Shown one piece after another: positions 44,981 through 54,088 of a stretch of DNA of 64,000 bases. Below the pieces are notes generated by a model, which saw nothing but the letters and a program-made list of their open reading frames with translations, was not told where the DNA came from and searched no databases. The stretch's first letter is position 1; every line of letters begins with the position of its first letter. Origin of the DNA: Chloroflexota bacterium (GTDB lineage: Bacteria; Chloroflexota; UBA11872); NCBI GenBank assembly GCA_022825895.1, contig JAJDVX010000010.1:1-64000 (forward strand). Direction: 5' to 3'. A program made the position numbers and the translations under genes.

Positions 44981-47401
44981 TCAGGCTCGCGAGGGTGTGA
45001 GGCGGCGCAAAGGCCGACCGATCATGCGTGCGACCAGCCGCAAGCGCACTCGTCGCCAGGCCTTGTCAACCATGCGTCGCTCCGAGCGTGAAATCTGCCG
45101 GCGGCCGTACGTGGCACGAACATACGTCTCCGCAACAACTTCGGGCGGGGCCGCCCCGCCGGAGGTTGATTCAATGGCGGGCGTCGGAAAAAGCTCCGCC
45201 GCCAATTGGCGGCCAAGTTCCGCTGGAGTGAATCCCTCGGCAACATTGTACCCCGCCCGCGCCGCCCATTTGACCATGCGCTCGTATCGCCGGCCAACCG
45301 CTGAGCGCGGATTCTGAAGAACGTCGCGGACCAGCGACCCAAGCAGGTAGAGCACGACCAACATGATGAGAGCGGCTCCAGTCACAATCAGCGCGAGAAT
45401 CGCTCCCCCGAGGTTCCCCAGGAACTCTTGAATCGGATTGAGGTCGTCGGTCGGCGTCAACGGTTGAAAGTCCGCCGAGTCCAGCTCGTCGAGTTCGTCA
45501 AGAAACTCATCCACCATCGAAAGGTCGGCGGCATCCGGGTTGATGGTGCCTCCGCCGTCCACGCCTTCGGCAGCGCCGCCGCGCACTTCGGGTGCCCTGA
45601 ATCCTGACGGTTCAAAGAGCACCCATCCATATGTGGGGAAATACACCTCCACCCAGGTGTGCGCATCGCTCGGGTTAACGATGTAGCGCTGGGTGACCGG
45701 ATCGAATACTCCCTGCGCATAGCCAGCCGCCACGCGCGCCGGAATCCCCATGGCTCTCACCAGCACGGCCATGGTCGAGGCGATCAACGTGGAGTGCCCG
45801 CGACGAAGGTCAAATAGGAAGTAGTCGGTGGCGTCCCGGTCTGGCGGCAGCGGCTCCGTGTCCTGGGCGAACGGAAACCGGCGCATAAAGAACTCGGTGG
45901 CGCGCGCCCGGTCGAGTGCCGTGTCACCCGTGTCCGCCAGTCGCGCGGCAAACTCAAGGACGCGGGGCGGTAATTCGGGCAGCTCGAGATAGCGTTCGGC
46001 CCACGCGGGGTACGTCGTTGGCGCTTCCCGCAACTGTTGGCTCGTCGCGGCTGCAAGCGTCGAATCCACGGAATACACCAGGCGCTGCCCGACGCGTCTC
46101 GTGGCGCGGATTGATGCGTAGTCGTCTACGGCCACCTCGCGCTCGGCCACCTGGATCTGATACGGGCGATTGAGACGCAAAGCATCCCCCGGCGCGAACA
46201 GGATTGCTGAATTCGAGTCCAGAATCTCAATGTTGGAGCGCGACGCAAGCCGCGACCGGAGATTAATGCTCTCGGTCAGAGGTTCGTTGGCTCTGCGTCC
46301 TTCCAGCATCCGCATGGTGCTGCGCCAGCCTTGGCCGGTATAGGTATCGAAGGTCTGACCGCGCCAATATGACGGAACCGTGCTTTCGATAATCAGCGTC
46401 TCCTTGCGCGCGAACGGTTCCGGTCCCGAGAGCGCGAGCGTTTCGCGTCCGGCCAGGGTGGAGCCCGAAGGATTGGTAACTCCCCCGAACACGCGCTGAA
46501 TCCCGGCTTCGACATTGCCCCAGCCATCGCCCATGTACGTCCAGAAGGCTTCGGCTAGGGGGTTTCCACCAGCGCGCGGAAGGATCAGCGACAGAAACAC
46601 GACAGCGGTGATAAGCAATGCGCTCACGATCAGGACGGTGGGGCCAAGCTCCTCCGAAAAGTCGGTATGCGTGTCTTCCCACCTGGCTTCCAGCGAGGCC
46701 AGCCGCGTGTGCACGGTCAGGGCCAGTGCCGCGATCAGAAAGATGGCGAACGGCGGCCAGTCGGGACCGATGTACGTGATGTTCACCGCGATGGCCAGCG
46801 TGCCCGGCGCGATCGCCAGATAGGCGTTGCGAAGGCGAAACGCCGCCCAGGCCGCCGTGAAGCCCATGCCCCAGGCCGCCATGGTCATCCAGAACAAGAA
46901 CACCACGTTGTCCCGGCTGACCTGGAACGCGAACGCGGCTTGGAACCACGACTCCAGGCGGAAGAATAAGTCTTGAAACAGCCCGGCGCTCTCGCCCACG
47001 GCCGTCGCCAGCGGCTGTTCGCGCACCAGGTTTCCGGCCTGTCGTATCTGCACCCACTCCACGGTGTCTCCAAAAAGCAGGACGAAGTTGCGAGCGGCGT
47101 CAAGCGGACCTGGGAACGCTTCCGAAGCCACGATGTATGCCACGGCCAGGTCGCTGACCATTCCGATCAGGACGATCGATCGGGACGACAGTCGGCTACG
47201 TGATAGCGCGAATCCAAAGGCGACGGCCACGACGGCGACTGATAGCAGCACTTCCGTCCCCGGAGCCCAGCCAACCGCGTGGATACTGACCAGCGGGGCC
47301 AGCGTGGCTGTTCCAACCAGGATCAGCGGCAGCCAGGCCGTGCGCGGGAGCTGCAAGGCTCGGGTCAGCGGCCGCGGGCGACTGGCAACGCTGGCGGTCA
47401 T
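44981..47401 (-). CDS. DUF3488/TgpA-type membrane transglutaminase-like protein with Cys-to-Ser change
   Basis: An 806-residue protein: about six N-terminal membrane helices, an extracytoplasmic region, a transglutaminase-like core (about 495-600), then one more helix (about 665-690) and a C-terminal DUF4129-like tail. In the core the active-site cysteine block, normally RG-x-C-E-x-F-A, reads RRGHSTLIA with S537 (codon TCC); H581 (DAHTWVEVYFPTYGW) is kept and the acid is E597 (FEPS). The enzyme may be inactive, or act with a serine. The ATG at 47401 lies 7 bases after the DUF58 stop. DUF58-TgpA pairs normally come with a MoxR ATPase, which is missing here. Confidence 0.87.
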   Translation of the reverse strand: MTASVASRPRPLTRALQLPRTAWLPLILVGTATLAPLVSIHAVGWAPGTEVLLSVAVVAVAFGFALSRSRLSSRSIVLIGMVSDLAVAYIVASEAFPGPLDAARNFVLLFGDTVEWVQIRQAGNLVREQPLATAVGESAGLFQDLFFRLESWFQAAFAFQVSRDNVVFLFWMTMAAWGMGFTAAWAAFRLRNAYLAIAPGTLAIAVNITYIGPDWPPFAIFLIAALALTVHTRLASLEARWEDTHTDFSEELGPTVLIVSALLITAVVFLSLILPRAGGNPLAEAFWTYMGDGWGNVEAGIQRVFGGVTNPSGSTLAGRETLALSGPEPFARKETLIIESTVPSYWRGQTFDTYTGQGWRSTMRMLEGRRANEPLTESINLRSRLASRSNIEILDSNSAILFAPGDALRLNRPYQIQVAEREVAVDDYASIRATRRVGQRLVYSVDSTLAAATSQQLREAPTTYPAWAERYLELPELPPRVLEFAARLADTGDTALDRARATEFFMRRFPFAQDTEPLPPDRDATDYFLFDLRRGHSTLIASTMAVLVRAMGIPARVAAGYAQGVFDPVTQRYIVNPSDAHTWVEVYFPTYGWVLFEPSGFRAPEVRGGAAEGVDGGGTINPDAADLSMVDEFLDELDELDSADFQPLTPTDDLNPIQEFLGNLGGAILALIVTGAALIMLVVLYLLGSLVRDVLQNPRSAVGRRYERMVKWAARAGYNVAEGFTPAELGRQLAAELFPTPAIESTSGGAAPPEVVAETYVRATYGRRQISRSERRMVDKAWRRVRLRLVARMIGRPLRRLTPSRA

Positions 47402-47408
47402 ACTGCTC

Positions 47409-48692
47409 TCACGCCGGCGCCAGCGTGACGGGACGCCGCTGGGTGCGCTCAATCTCGGCGAAGTTCTGCCCGTCGGCCTTCAGCAGTTCAAAACGCATCC
47501 CCTGGTCGACGCCCACAAATCCGATGCCCGCGGCGCCGGCTGCCGGTCTGAGACCCGCATTCGATGCGCCGGGCCCGAATGTTGAAGCGTCGATCGCGAC
47601 AGCCAGTGGGTAAATCGCTCGGTGGCCCAGTTGGGTCAGGCTGGTAAGCCATCGCGGGTCGGCTGAGGGCGTAATCGCCACCAGGCTCGTACCGCGGCCC
47701 AGCCCGGCTGCGCTTGCGGAGAGAAACTCGTGAAAGGGCGCAGTGCCAGTGGCCTGAACGACCGCCAGCGTCTCCAAAATACGCCACAGCTGTTTCAGCC
47801 CCTTCTGGGGCTCAATCAGGTGTCGCCCCTGGCGGCTCAGGGCAACAAAGCCGACGGCCTTGTTGTCTCGCACAAATTGATGGGCCAGCGACGAAACAAT
47901 CTTGACGCCGTACTCCTCGGTAGACTCATCGCCGTGACCGGCCTGAACGTCCCGATGCAGGTCAAGCGCTATCCAGAGATTGGCCGTCGGCTCCAGGTCG
48001 AATTCCTTGACCAGCAACTGCGAGCGACGTGCGCTGGACAGCCAGTGGATCCGCTTGAGCGGATCGCCCGGTTGAAACTCCCGCAAGCCGCCCGCATCCG
48101 ACGTGACCTGGTGCGTGCGAATCGACGAACGGGAGGTCCCCACCATCGACCCGGCGGGGATTTCGACGTCCGCCATGATCGAAATTGGGGGATAAACCAC
48201 AACGGTGGTGCGAACGTCAATCCGACGCTCCGAGGCGAAAATCCCGAATGGGTCGCCAACGCGAAGGTCAGTCGGTCCGAGTCCATAGAGTCCGCGACGT
48301 TCCGCCAGACCACGTGAAATCCAGCGCTTTCGCTGTCGAGGGCCGAGGCTCTCGGCGACTGACGCCTGGTACCCGGGCAATTCCGAATGGTCATCCACTT
48401 CCACAAGCAGAATCGGCAGGCGGCTGGTATTGACGAGTTCGAAATCCTCCTGAACCTCGTCTCCCACAGTTATCTGATGCCCGCGAAGTCGTCGACGCAG
48501 GGTCAACGACCGCGCGGCGTTGCGAGTCCAGACGTAGGAGAGCAGCACAAGGCCGCCCAGCGCATAGAGCAGCCAATAGGCAATGGGCGACGTCGTGACC
48601 ATGGCAGCCACCAGCAATACACCCAAGAGGATGACGATGGCTGGCCGCTCAAGGCTGACTGACGAGTTGGTCTCGGACGGTGCGCTTGCCAC
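47409..48692 (-). CDS. DUF58 domain protein
   Basis: 427 residues with two N-terminal membrane helices (about 18-55) and a vWA-like DUF58 domain. The diagnostic block is LREFQPGDPLKRIHWLSSARRSQLLVKEFD (about 203-232). DUF58 proteins act with MoxR AAA ATPases and transglutaminase-like proteins in cell-envelope assembly or chaperone-type roles. GTG start at 48692. First gene of the operon that continues with the transglutaminase-like protein. Confidence 0.88.
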   Translation of the reverse strand: MASAPSETNSSVSLERPAIVILLGVLLVAAMVTTSPIAYWLLYALGGLVLLSYVWTRNAARSLTLRRRLRGHQITVGDEVQEDFELVNTSRLPILLVEVDDHSELPGYQASVAESLGPRQRKRWISRGLAERRGLYGLGPTDLRVGDPFGIFASERRIDVRTTVVVYPPISIMADVEIPAGSMVGTSRSSIRTHQVTSDAGGLREFQPGDPLKRIHWLSSARRSQLLVKEFDLEPTANLWIALDLHRDVQAGHGDESTEEYGVKIVSSLAHQFVRDNKAVGFVALSRQGRHLIEPQKGLKQLWRILETLAVVQATGTAPFHEFLSASAAGLGRGTSLVAITPSADPRWLTSLTQLGHRAIYPLAVAIDASTFGPGASNAGLRPAAGAAGIGFVGVDQGMRFELLKADGQNFAEIERTQRRPVTLAPA

Positions 48693-48714
48693 TGGGCCTC
48701 CACCGCCCGAATGA

Positions 48715-48738
48715 GCACCCGGTTCCGAGTCCGGGTGC
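48715..48738 (-). terminator. Hairpin downstream of chrA
   Basis: GCACCCGG (48715-48722) and CCGGGTGC (48731-48738) pair perfectly across an 8-base loop. It lies between the chrA stop (48865) and the DUF58 start (48692) on the same strand. There is no T tract, so termination is uncertain. Confidence 0.45.
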
Positions 48739-48864
48739 CTCGTCCACGCTGCGTACAGTATGCGCGGAAACCATCATGCCCGGCTAGAGCGACCGCCGCG
48801 AAGAGGCCGAATCACAGGTCAGGGTCCCGATGTATCTAGCGGCCGTCGGATCCGCACGCTTCAT

Positions 48865-50064
48865 TTAGGCCGTCACACCAAGCCCTTGTACGACGGCGCC
48901 CAGCGCCGCGCCCGCGAGAATCAGCCAAAGCGAGTTGGCTTTGGTGAAGATGAGAACGGCAAGCGCAACCAGCGCTGCCAGGATTGTCGGCACATCGACC
49001 AGCGCCGACCGTCCAAGCAACACCAGCACCACGGTCATCAGGCCCACGGCGGCCGCGTTGACGGCGTCGAGAATGGGTGCGGTCACACGAGAGGACCGCA
49101 GACGCTCCACCAATGGGTGCACTGCGGCCACGAAGACAAACGAGGGCAAGAAGATGGCGATCGTTGCCACGATCGCACCCGGGACTCCGGCCAGCAGAAA
49201 TCCAATAAACGTTGCTGTCGTGAACACGGGGCCCGGCGTCACCTGACCAATGGCTACGGCATCCAGCAGCTGTGTTTCCGTGATCCATCCCATACGTTCC
49301 ACAAAGTCGCCCCGGAGAAACGCCAGCAGCACATATCCGCTGCCGTAGAGCACGGCGCCGATCTTCAGGAAAAGCAAGCCCATGCCCGGCAGGCTGAACG
49401 AAATAGGCGCCGCGCCGACCGCGCCAACGCTGGCCAGCGGGGCGAGCAGCACCCCCGAAAGGCGTCCGGTCAGCCAACGCGGGCGTTGAACCAGGGCCCC
49501 CGCCGCGCCGCCACCGAACAGGAGCAGGAGTTCATTGACGCCCAGCAGTCCAAGCACAATCACCACGGCGGCCAGGAGTCCGGTCTGCCAGCGGCGTACA
49601 ACCACGCGGCCCAGACCCCAGATGGCCTGCGCCACAATGGCAATCACCACCGGCTTGACTCCATAGAGCACCCAGCTCACCGCCGGCGTCGATCCGAACT
49701 CGACATAAACCCACGCCAGCACCGATACCATCACCGCGGCGGGGGCAATGAAGGCGACGCCCGCCCCCGCGAGTCCTCGCCAACCGGCCCGTTCCCGGCC
49801 AAGGTGAATCGCCATCTCGGTTGAGTTGGGGCCCGGAATCAGGTTCGTCACGCCCAGCAGATCCAGGAACCGCCGGTCCGTCAGCCATTCCCGCCGGGTC
49901 ACGAACTCGTGCCGCATCATGGCAATATGCGCCGCCGGGCCCCCGAACGCGGTCAGCCCTAGCCGTAGAAAGAGCAACGTGATGGTCAGCGGCCGTTCGA
50001 TGTTTCGTGTCCCTGGATGTTGACGCGGCCAAGCGCAATCCTCCGACAACCGCGTATTCTGCAC
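48865..50064 (-). CDS. chrA: Chromate transporter family protein (ChrA, two-domain)
   Basis: A 399-residue long-chain CHR protein with two homologous halves. The first is TLLFLRLGLTAFGGPAAHIAMMRHEFV with LGVTNLIPGPNSTEMAIHLG; the second is LLFLKIGAVLYGSGYVLLAFLRGDFV with AIGQVTPGPVFTTATFIGF. These GG-P and PGP motifs are diagnostic. Members export chromate or move sulphate-like anions. About 10-12 membrane helices are expected. The ATG at 50064 gives a short non-family N-terminal stretch, so the true start may be internal. Divergent from the next gene by 13 bases. Confidence 0.88.
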   Translation of the reverse strand: MQNTRLSEDCAWPRQHPGTRNIERPLTITLLFLRLGLTAFGGPAAHIAMMRHEFVTRREWLTDRRFLDLLGVTNLIPGPNSTEMAIHLGRERAGWRGLAGAGVAFIAPAAVMVSVLAWVYVEFGSTPAVSWVLYGVKPVVIAIVAQAIWGLGRVVVRRWQTGLLAAVVIVLGLLGVNELLLLFGGGAAGALVQRPRWLTGRLSGVLLAPLASVGAVGAAPISFSLPGMGLLFLKIGAVLYGSGYVLLAFLRGDFVERMGWITETQLLDAVAIGQVTPGPVFTTATFIGFLLAGVPGAIVATIAIFLPSFVFVAAVHPLVERLRSSRVTAPILDAVNAAAVGLMTVVLVLLGRSALVDVPTILAALVALAVLIFTKANSLWLILAGAALGAVVQGLGVTA

Positions 50065-50077
50065 TAAGCTCTATGAA

Positions 50078-50632
50078 ATGAACCTCCGAAACTCTGCCAT
50101 TCATCGGCGCCCGGCGTCTGTGGTGGCCCTGGCGCTCATCCTGTCGATGGCGCTGGCGGCCATCACCTGCGACGGGACCGTCGAGCCGCTTGCCACACCC
50201 ACGCCCGCCCCCGAGCTCAAATTCGAGATTCAGACGGAGGAAGTCGGCCCCAGCCGAACCAACGTGATTCTGCTGGCGACCAACATCGGTCAAACCGACG
50301 TCCTGGTCGAAACGTCCCTGACGCTCGCCGAAAACGCGGGATCGGACAGAGACTACAGTCCAACCACCCGCGCCAAGATCACCAACGACGGCGGCCGAGA
50401 AGTCGGCGGCGGTGCTCGCGAAATCAAGACGCTGACCTGGGTTCCCGAACGTTTGCGGGCCGGCATCACGCTCCGCTGGGAGTCGGCCCTGCGTTGCCTC
50501 GTCGACGAACCCATGCGGGTCTCAGCGCGAATCACCTCCGTCGAAGTTGGCAACGTTCGCGAGGCTTACTTTGACGACCTAACCAGGGATGCCGAAGTAA
50601 CCTGCCTGCCCCCGCGCCAACCGGGAACCTAG
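50078..50632 (+). CDS. Small exported protein, possible lipoprotein
   Basis: 184 residues: basic N-terminus (NLRNSAIHRRP), hydrophobic helix (VVALALILSMALAAI) and then TC at the cleavage region. AAITC is only a weak lipobox. The mature part begins with a TPTPAP linker and then a beta-rich domain (KFEIQTEEVGPSRTNVILLATNIGQTDVLVETSLTL) reminiscent of an immunoglobulin-like or DUF11-type fold. Function unknown. Confidence 0.65.
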   Translation: MNLRNSAIHRRPASVVALALILSMALAAITCDGTVEPLATPTPAPELKFEIQTEEVGPSRTNVILLATNIGQTDVLVETSLTLAENAGSDRDYSPTTRAKITNDGGREVGGGAREIKTLTWVPERLRAGITLRWESALRCLVDEPMRVSARITSVEVGNVREAYFDDLTRDAEVTCLPPRQPGT

Positions 50633-51357
50633 CCGCCTGGCACCGCCGGCACCACCACTTCGGGCCGCGCCGGCAGATCCTCCGGCCGCAACGCAATCTC
50701 GGTCTCCGCCAATCGGCGCACCTCGCGGCCAACCAGGAACCCCGTCTCATCCAGCGGCGCCGTGGGGTGTCCTGGCAAACGGGACGTCCGGTAGTGAATC
50801 GGAACCGTGATCGCTGGTCCAATCTCGTCCATCGTCGCGGCCGCCGTCTCGCCGTCGATCGTGTAAAAGCCGCCCACCGGGATCAGCAGCACTTGGTGTC
50901 CCCGGCACTGCGCCAGCAGATTCGTATCCAGCCGGTGTCCCAGGTCCCCCAGGTGCAGCAGGCGAATCCCGCCCACCTCAACCGACATCAGCGCCGTGCG
51001 TCCACGCTCCCGGCCTTGCGCTTCGTCGTGATAGGCCCCGCCGATCATGCTCAGCGTCACGTCCCCAACCGACACCGTACCTGGATGCCAGCCGCTGTCC
51101 GAGATGCCCCGCACAACCTTCGGTGTCCCCGGCGCCAGCCCCACGTTGTTGTGATCGGCGTGCTCATGGCTGACCGCGACCAGGTCAATCGGCGGCAACT
51201 CGGGCACCGGATAGCCCAGATCCACGTTGAACGGGTCCAGTAGCACGTGTGTCCCGCCGGGACTGCTCAGCAGAAACGTCGCATGGCCCAGCCAGCGGAG
51301 TCGTGTTGTTTGGCCGCCCGCCCGAGCTTCGGGCTGGGATGAAAGCTCAGAGTTCAC
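50629..51357 (-). CDS. Metallo-beta-lactamase-fold hydrolase (UPF0173-like)
   Basis: A 242-residue MBL-fold protein. The strand LRWLGHATFLLSSPGGTHVLLDPF and the metal motif HEHADHN (about 67-73) are clear, and LLHLGDLGHRLD and VPIHYRTSRLPGHP give the remaining ligands. This pattern matches the short UPF0173/YtkL-type MBL hydrolases. GTG start at 51357 lies 11 bases inside the end of recR, so it is translationally coupled with the dnaX-recR operon. Substrate unknown. Confidence 0.83.
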   Translation of the reverse strand: MNSELSSQPEARAGGQTTRLRWLGHATFLLSSPGGTHVLLDPFNVDLGYPVPELPPIDLVAVSHEHADHNNVGLAPGTPKVVRGISDSGWHPGTVSVGDVTLSMIGGAYHDEAQGRERGRTALMSVEVGGIRLLHLGDLGHRLDTNLLAQCRGHQVLLIPVGGFYTIDGETAAATMDEIGPAITVPIHYRTSRLPGHPTAPLDETGFLVGREVRRLAETEIALRPEDLPARPEVVVPAVPGG

Positions 51358-51949
51358 GACGACCCTCCAGCGCCTGCGCGATCGTAGCCGCGTCAACGTA
51401 CTCAATGTCCCCGCCCGTCGCCAGTCCACGCGCCAGCCGCGTGACCCGCACCCCCAGATCACTCAGCCGCTGCCGGATCTCCATGGCGGTGGCGTCACCC
51501 TCGATCGTTGCATTGGTTGCCACGACAATCTCGCCTGCGCCCTCGCGTCCCGCACGTCGGACCAGCAGGTCAATGGTCAGGTCGTCCGGTCCGATCCCTT
51601 CCAGCGGTGAGATCGCGCCGTGAAGCACGTGGTACAGCCCGTGGAATCCACCGGAATTCTCAATCGCAACCAGATCCAGCGGGTCCTCCACCACGCAGAT
51701 CAGCGCGGTGTTGCGAGTCGGGTCCTTGCAGATCGCACAGGGATTGGCATCAGCGAAGTTTCGACAACGCTCGCATGTCTGAATGCCCTCATGCAGCGCC
51801 GCAATGGCTGTGCCGAGCACGCGCGCCTGGCCTGACGACCCGCGCAACAGAAAAAATGCCAGGCGCTGGGCGGTTTTGGGCCCGATCGTCGGGAGCCTCG
51901 CCAACTCCTCGATCAGCCGGGTAACCGCGCGCGGCAGCGCGTCCGCCAC
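51347..51949 (-). CDS. recR: Recombination protein RecR
   Basis: A 200-residue RecR: helix-hairpin-helix LARLPTIGPKTAQRLAFFLL, zinc finger CERCRNF...NPCAIC, then the Toprim domain (ALICVVEDPLDLVAIENSGGFHGLYHVLHG) and VTRLARGLATGGDIEYVD. RecR works with RecO/RecF to load RecA at gaps. The start follows the ybaB stop by a few bases, in the standard dnaX-ybaB-recR order. Confidence 0.96.
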   Translation of the reverse strand: MADALPRAVTRLIEELARLPTIGPKTAQRLAFFLLRGSSGQARVLGTAIAALHEGIQTCERCRNFADANPCAICKDPTRNTALICVVEDPLDLVAIENSGGFHGLYHVLHGAISPLEGIGPDDLTIDLLVRRAGREGAGEIVVATNATIEGDATAMEIRQRLSDLGVRVTRLARGLATGGDIEYVDAATIAQALEGRREL

Positions 51950-51952
51950 GCG

Positions 51953-52249
51953 CTAACCCAGGCCCGGAATCTTCAGCCCGCCGGTCAACCCGCCCAACTT
52001 GCTCTTGGCCAGTTCCTGCGACTGCTCCATGGCATCGTTCACCGCCACCAGGATCATCTCCGCCAGGAACTCCGCATCATCCGGATCGATCACGGACGGG
52101 TCGATGTCGATCGAGACAACCCGCTGGTCCCCCGTGGCAACCACCTTGACTGCCCCGCCGCCGGCCGTGGCCTCCACGGTCATCGCCTTCAGTTCCTCTT
52201 GAACCTTCTCCATTTGCTTCTGAAACTGCCGAAACATCTTCATGGACAT
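51953..52249 (-). CDS. ybaB: YbaB/EbfC nucleoid-associated protein
   Basis: A 98-residue YbaB: N-terminal helix QFQKQMEKVQEELKAMTVEATAGGGAVKVVATGDQRVVSIDIDP, followed by VAVNDAMEQSQELAKSKLGGLTGGL. The length and sequence fit the DNA-binding YbaB/EbfC family. It sits between dnaX and recR as in most bacteria, with a gap of 3 bases on each side. Confidence 0.95.
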   Translation of the reverse strand: MSMKMFRQFQKQMEKVQEELKAMTVEATAGGGAVKVVATGDQRVVSIDIDPSVIDPDDAEFLAEMILVAVNDAMEQSQELAKSKLGGLTGGLKIPGLG

Positions 52250-52252
52250 GCG

Positions 52253-53923
52253 TCAACCTCCCGTGGTGGCATTGTCTGAGATTGGTCTGGCCCCATACTC
52301 GCGCATTGCTACGCGTACGACCGGATCGTCGTCCTGAGCCGACCCGGTCGACGGGCGTGTCGTCGGCGCCATTGTGCCCCGCTGCTCGTTCTGGATCTGA
52401 ATCGGATGACCCAGCACCTGGGACAGGGCGCGTGCGACCTGGCGGAGCGCATCGGGCCTCTGTACCCGGTCGAACAAGAAGCGACTGCGATAGCCCAGGG
52501 TCACAGTGCCGTCCGAATAGGCGATCACCTCCGCTTCGCCGACGTACGGCGCGATCTCGCGCGACTCCTGTCGGATCACCGAAACCCACGCGTCCTTGCA
52601 GGCGGCAATCGAGGCTGCGGAGATCTCGCCAGCTGCCGCGCTCACGGGTTGCGGTGCGGGTGGCCGGGCAACCTCCGTGCTCGGTGCCGCGCTGGCAGGC
52701 GCCGGCTGTGGAGTTGTCCCCGGTGCGCCGACCGGCCGCCGGGATTCCTGGGCAGGTGCTGCGGTCGCCGCCGGCGGTGAGATCTCCGTGACCGCCAGTA
52801 CCGCCCGCGCGAACGCCAGTTCCAATTCAAGCGTCGCGTCCACGCCGCTCCGCGACGGCGGGTCCGGCTCCGCGAACACCTCCAGCGTCCGCACGATGTC
52901 GCGCAGGCTCGAACTCTCCGTCCGCCGCGACAGCTCGAACGCCTCGTCCTCCGTCAGGTGCCCCACGGCCGTCGCTTCCGGTGACGTCTTCAGGATCAGA
53001 ATGTCTCGCAGGATGTCGATGATCTGCTGGCGCAGCGTGTTTGGACTCGTCCCGTCCTCGATGGCCTGACCAATCGCCTGCAAACCGGCTGCGGCATCCC
53101 CGTCCATCAGGTGGCCCAGCAGTTGAATCACCGCGTCGCGCCCCGTCAGCCCCAACATCGAGTTCACGGCGTCCGCGGTGGCCTCGTTATCGCTGTACGC
53201 CAGCGCCTGGTCCAGCAGGCTCACCGCGTCCCTTGCGCTGCCGCCCGCGTTGCGAGCCAGCGTATGCAGCGCCGCTTCCTCGATCTGCGCGCCCTCGGAT
53301 TCGGCAATCGTGCGCAGTTGCGCCGTCAGCTCCAGCACCCCGATCCGCCGGAACGTCAGGTGCTGCGTCCGCGACCGGATCGTCGCCGGCACCCTGTGCG
53401 GCTCCGTCGTCGCCAGCACGAACAGCGTCTGCGGCGGCGGTTCCTCCAGCGTCTTCAGCAAGGCATCCTTCGCCGGCGCCGACAGTTGGTGAACCTCGTC
53501 GATGATGTACACGCGGTAACGCCCCGCCCCCGGCGCAAACTGCGTCAATTCCCGGATCTCCCGGATGTCGTCGATCCCGCGGTGCGAGGCCGCGTCCATC
53601 TCGATCAGGTCCAGAAACGACCCGCTGGCAATCGCCTGGCAGTGCTCGCAACTGCCGCACGTTTCCGCCTGGATACCTTCCAGGCAATTGACCGCCTTCG
53701 CCAGTAGCCGCGCCGCCGTGGTTTTGCCCGTCCCTCGTTCGCCCGAGAAGAGATATGCGTGACTCAGCCGGTTATGCACCAGCGCGTTCTGCAGCGTCCG
53801 CACCACGTGCTCCTGGCCAATCAGCGCATCGAACCGCTGCGGGCGGTAGCGGTTGTACAGCGCTTGGAACGATGGCGGTCGCGACGCGGCCACGGAAGCC
53901 TCCCGGCATGACGGCAGCGTCAT
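52253..53923 (-). CDS. dnaX: DNA polymerase III subunits gamma/tau
   Basis: A 556-residue clamp-loader ATPase. It shows YNRYRPQRFDALIGQEHVV, Walker A GERGTGKTT (61-69), the zinc cysteines C80, C89, C92 and C95, Walker B YIIDEVHQLS, and TLEEPPPQTLFVLATTEPHRVPATIRSR. A Pro/Ala-rich linker (about 400-440) precedes the tau domain. I see no clear slippery site for the frameshift that makes gamma in some bacteria. It starts the housekeeping operon; the SRP RNA gene lies 70 bases upstream on the same strand. Confidence 0.95.
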   Translation of the reverse strand: MTLPSCREASVAASRPPSFQALYNRYRPQRFDALIGQEHVVRTLQNALVHNRLSHAYLFSGERGTGKTTAARLLAKAVNCLEGIQAETCGSCEHCQAIASGSFLDLIEMDAASHRGIDDIREIRELTQFAPGAGRYRVYIIDEVHQLSAPAKDALLKTLEEPPPQTLFVLATTEPHRVPATIRSRTQHLTFRRIGVLELTAQLRTIAESEGAQIEEAALHTLARNAGGSARDAVSLLDQALAYSDNEATADAVNSMLGLTGRDAVIQLLGHLMDGDAAAGLQAIGQAIEDGTSPNTLRQQIIDILRDILILKTSPEATAVGHLTEDEAFELSRRTESSSLRDIVRTLEVFAEPDPPSRSGVDATLELELAFARAVLAVTEISPPAATAAPAQESRRPVGAPGTTPQPAPASAAPSTEVARPPAPQPVSAAAGEISAASIAACKDAWVSVIRQESREIAPYVGEAEVIAYSDGTVTLGYRSRFLFDRVQRPDALRQVARALSQVLGHPIQIQNEQRGTMAPTTRPSTGSAQDDDPVVRVAMREYGARPISDNATTGG

Positions 53924-53993
53924 GATAGAGATAGAGGCCGCGCACCCGCCGTCGAACCCCCCAACAACGCCTTACCGACGGGCCGCGGCTCCG

Positions 53994-54088
53994 GCCAGGT
54001 GGACTCGCGGCGCCCGAAGGGGGCTTCGTACCGCTGCTTCCTCTCGGACCTGACGGGGTTGGAAGGCCTTCGTCGCACGAGGCCCGGC
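53994..54088 (-). ncRNA. ffs: Signal recognition particle RNA (4.5S/SRP small form)
   Basis: On the minus strand, a 95-base RNA. The SRP core GTCAGGTCCGAGAGGAAGCAGC, with AGCAGCGGTACGAAG, is diagnostic: the asymmetric loop and apical region bound by Ffh. The ends pair: GCCGGG (54083-54088 read in reverse) with CCTGGC (53994-53999), and CTCG with CGAG just inside. It is the small form without an Alu domain. It lies just upstream of dnaX, a placement also known in other bacteria. Confidence 0.93.
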
